Shown here in pieces: positions 62,011 to 64,000 of a stretch of 64,000 bases of DNA. A program made the position numbers and the translations under genes. Under the pieces are notes generated by a model, which saw nothing but the letters and a program-made list of their open reading frames with translations, was not told the origin of the DNA and did no database searches. Position 1 is the stretch's first letter. Each line of letters opens with the position of its first letter. Origin of the DNA: Sorangium cellulosum So ce56 (lineage in GTDB: Bacteria; Myxococcota_A; Polyangia; Polyangiales; Polyangiaceae); contig NC_010162.1 of the NCBI RefSeq assembly GCF_000067165.1, forward strand, positions 1,550,001 to 1,614,000, written 5' to 3'.

Positions 62011-62334
62011 ACCAAGTTCCTCCTGCTCAGTTCACGCGTCCTTCTGTCGTGCCCCCGCCTCTCGAGACACCGACCGCCGCGCTCTGGTGGGCTGAGCAAA
62101 GCAGAGACTAACCCGGTGCGGAAGCCAGCGTCGAGCCTCGTGAGATGCGATGCGGCGCGGAGGTCGTGCGCCTTGTGCCGTTGTGCCGTTGTGCCGTTGT
62201 ACCGTCGCACGGTCGCACGGCATCGAGCTGGAAGGCCGGATGGAGAATTTCACCCGAGATGCCGTATTACACAGCGAATCTCCCGGTGGTGACTACAGAG
62301 GGGTATCGAGTGTGATGATGCGGTCGCGGCGATA
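62011..62334. other. 324-base intergenic stretch with 8-bp tandem repeat and hairpin
   Basis: Carries no supported gene. The first 30 bases hold the amidohydrolase ribosome site and likely promoter region. The middle holds six 8-bp units (62173-62220; see separate entry), and the rest is unremarkable. Confidence 0.55.
62173..62222. repeat. 8-bp tandem repeat TTGTGCCG with a folded end
   Basis: Six consecutive 8-bp units: TTGTGCCG three times, TTGTACCG once, TCGCACGG twice. The last units fold back: TGCCGT (62192-62197) pairs with ACGGCA (62217-62222), and ACCGT (62201-62205) with ACGGT (62209-62213) inside. It could be a terminator-like stem or a slipped-strand repeat. Confidence 0.7.
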
Positions 62335-64000
62335 TCACCTGCCCAGCGCCGTCATCTTCTCGTTGACCCAGCCGTCGCCGGCGAGGGGGTGCACGCCGGC
62401 CCCGTCCCGCTCGAGCGCGATCCCCATCGAGAGCAGCCCGCTCTTCACGAGGAAAGCCCCCCTGGGGGTCTGCCCGTCGGACTTCGTGAGCCGCCCGCGG
62501 ATCGCGAGATCGCCCCCCTTTGCCTCCAGCAGCCTGAAATCGACGCCGTCGTCCGCGCGCCTCACCTTGGCGGATGCCTTGAGCCCCTCCATCGTGAGGA
62601 GCCCTGCGGCCCAGCCGGGAATGGCATCCTCGGCGTCGAGCAGCATCACGGCCGGCCGCGCGTCCTTGCATTCCACCCGGATCGCCGCCTCCATGAGCCC
62701 CCGCCTCACCTCGGCGTCCTCGATGTCGATGTGCGCCCACCAGCCAGGGACGGCCTCGCCCTCGTGCTCGATCGCCAGATCCTCGATGTCGATGCGGCCC
62801 TTCCGCAGCTTGGCTGTCGGATTCAAAACGTCCGCCGCGTCGAGCGTCATGCGCGCCGCCACGTCGCCCTTCACCTTCGTCTTTTTCCACTGCAGGGCGC
62901 CGTGCTTCAACAGCAGGTTCAGCGAGCCCGTCCCCCGGCCCAGCGGGTCGACCTCCAGGCTGCTCCGCAGGAAGGCTGCGCCGCCGGTGAACCGCGGCGC
63001 GTCCGGCGCGGCGCCGTCGGCGTTCAGCCAGCGCAGGTCCGGGATCGCCGCGGCGACGACATCCACCTTCGACGCGAACCCCGGCTGGAGCCGCAGGAGG
63101 TGGAGCTCCGGGGCGTCGAAGGCGGCGCTCGCCCTCTCCACGACGATGGGCGGCAGCCCGCTTCCCGGGCGCTCGAGCGTCGCGCGGGGCAGCGTCACGG
63201 CGAGGCGCGCCGCTCCGCGCTCGTCGACGCGGAGCGCCGCGCGCGCCTCGACGGTCGCGCGGAGCGACGCGGTGGAGGCCACGAGGTGGCTCGTCTCGTA
63301 GGACGCGGTGCTGCCCGGCTCGACGCTGCCCCGGTTCACGACGAGGTTCGTCCGGAGCTCTCCGCTCCCGTCCTCGAGCCGGGGTCCGGCGCCATCGCCC
63401 GCGGGAAGGGGGATGAAATCGAGCCCTGGCAGCTGCGCGTCGAGGCGGACGCGCGCCCAGGCTGTATCGAGGACGTCGAGCCCGTCGACGTCCCGCGGAT
63501 CGAACGTGCTCATCGTCACGTCGGCGTCGGCGTCGAGCCGCGCGACGACGCGATCCGCGACGTGGACCTCGCCCGACCGGAGCTCGAGGGCGACGGGACC
63601 GACGCGAACGGCGCGGAGCGGCTTGTAATAGAACCCTCCCCGCACGCGACCGCCGCCGGCGTACCGGACTTGCTGGATCCAGACCTCCTTGAGCGTCGTG
63701 TCGATGCCTTCCAGGTGCACCGTCCACAGGTTGTAGCCCTCGTCCGAGCTCTCGAGATCGTGCTTCGGCGGCAGCTCCGGCTTGAGCGGAGGGTTCGCGA
63801 ACTCCGGGATGGGCGGCAGCGCCTCGATGTGCGGCGCCTCCAGATCGCGCTCGCTCGTCGGATCCACGAGCATCCGCAGCCGGAACACGAAGCCCGTGGC
63901 GCGGATGTCCTCCGCATAGAACTTCTTCCGGAGGAGATCGGTCAGGTGGATATCGACGTCCGCTTCGTCGAGCTCCACCGCCCACTGAAGCACGCTGTCG
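62335..64000 (-). CDS. AsmA/TamB-like periplasmic protein (5' end outside window)
   Basis: The frame is open from the window end to the stop at 62335 (at least 555 codons). The protein is a chain of beta-strand repeats with long acidic and Pro-rich spacers (for example WTVHLEGIDTTLKEVWIQQVRYAGGGRVRGGFYYKPLRAVRVG, then ALELRSGEVHVADRVVARLDADADV). This is the same style as TamB and other AsmA-like proteins at 3711-8192. It lacks the DUF490 end seen there. The true start and any N-terminal membrane anchor lie beyond base 64000. Function is inferred from the fold only. Confidence 0.65.
   Translation of the reverse strand, partial: DSVLQWAVELDEADVDIHLTDLLRKKFYAEDIRATGFVFRLRMLVDPTSERDLEAPHIEALPPIPEFANPPLKPELPPKHDLESSDEGYNLWTVHLEGIDTTLKEVWIQQVRYAGGGRVRGGFYYKPLRAVRVGPVALELRSGEVHVADRVVARLDADADVTMSTFDPRDVDGLDVLDTAWARVRLDAQLPGLDFIPLPAGDGAGPRLEDGSGELRTNLVVNRGSVEPGSTASYETSHLVASTASLRATVEARAALRVDERGAARLAVTLPRATLERPGSGLPPIVVERASAAFDAPELHLLRLQPGFASKVDVVAAAIPDLRWLNADGAAPDAPRFTGGAAFLRSSLEVDPLGRGTGSLNLLLKHGALQWKKTKVKGDVAARMTLDAADVLNPTAKLRKGRIDIEDLAIEHEGEAVPGWWAHIDIEDAEVRRGLMEAAIRVECKDARPAVMLLDAEDAIPGWAAGLLTMEGLKASAKVRRADDGVDFRLLEAKGGDLAIRGRLTKSDGQTPRGAFLVKSGLLSMGIALERDGAGVHPLAGDGWVNEKMTALGR

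Noticed and set aside
62173..62222. CRISPR-like array
   Set aside because: Units are 8 bp with no spacers and no cas genes.

Overview
The window is very GC-rich, densely coded DNA whose gene content points to a myxobacterium of the Sorangium/Polyangium type. The pointers are a secreted protein with a Cys + membrane helix + RRRR tail (MYXO-CTERM-like, 58485-58913), giant TamB/AsmA-like proteins, many orphan lipoproteins, a serial beta-propeller, and scattered one-component regulators. This assignment is an inference from gene content. Both ends cut through genes: a BamA/TamA-type outer-membrane protein at the left and an AsmA-like protein at the right. No rRNA, prophage, CRISPR array or intact insertion sequence was seen.

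Left part (1-15.3 kb): envelope biogenesis. BamA/TamA-like protein and TamB lie on the minus strand with a soluble phosphonate-binding-protein-like gene between them. Next come EttA, a polysaccharide flippase, a tRNA-Asn(GTT), and a compact adaptor-permease-ATPase operon of the MacAB/LolCDE type. From 15.3 to 30 kb are small regulator-plus-enzyme units: methyltransferase/LysR, DUF421 protein with a tiny upstream ORF, alcohol dehydrogenase/LysR, cupin-MFS pair, a three-gene unit ending in an unrecognised 820-residue protein, LysR/ketopantoate-reductase-like, and a divergent pair of ArsR-AHSA1 operons whose shared control region carries two related palindromes.

Middle (31-43 kb): a UPF0175-DUF3368 toxin-antitoxin-type module; a Fur-family regulator with a self-overlapping operator and apparently leaderless start; an opposing two-gene unit headed by a Fur-box-like sequence; a modABC molybdate transporter with a HTH-periplasmic-binding-domain regulator; a sensor kinase; a class II aminoacyl-tRNA-synthetase-like protein coupled to a GNAT acetyltransferase and divergent from a MocR-type regulator that lacks the PLP-binding lysine; an SDR; and a 26-bp perfect hairpin.

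Right part (43-64 kb): secreted beta-helix protein, a beta/gamma-crystallin-like remnant, a duplicated cysteine-rich secreted protein, a barstar-type immunity gene with uncharacterised neighbours, a 569-residue propeller protein, an assimilatory nitrate reductase with a NirB-like electron-transfer partner (the molybdenum user that fits the modABC genes 15 kb away), several lipoproteins and membrane proteins, a MATE exporter, a Tat-exported amidohydrolase, and the AsmA-like fragment.

Most promising for new biology: the synthetase-like/GNAT/lysine-less MocR locus (38.4-41.8 kb), the Fur-family regulator facing a Fur-box operon (31.9-33.0 kb), the symmetrical ArsR-AHSA1 control region (29.9-30.0 kb), and the immunity-type island at 45.5-48.8 kb.
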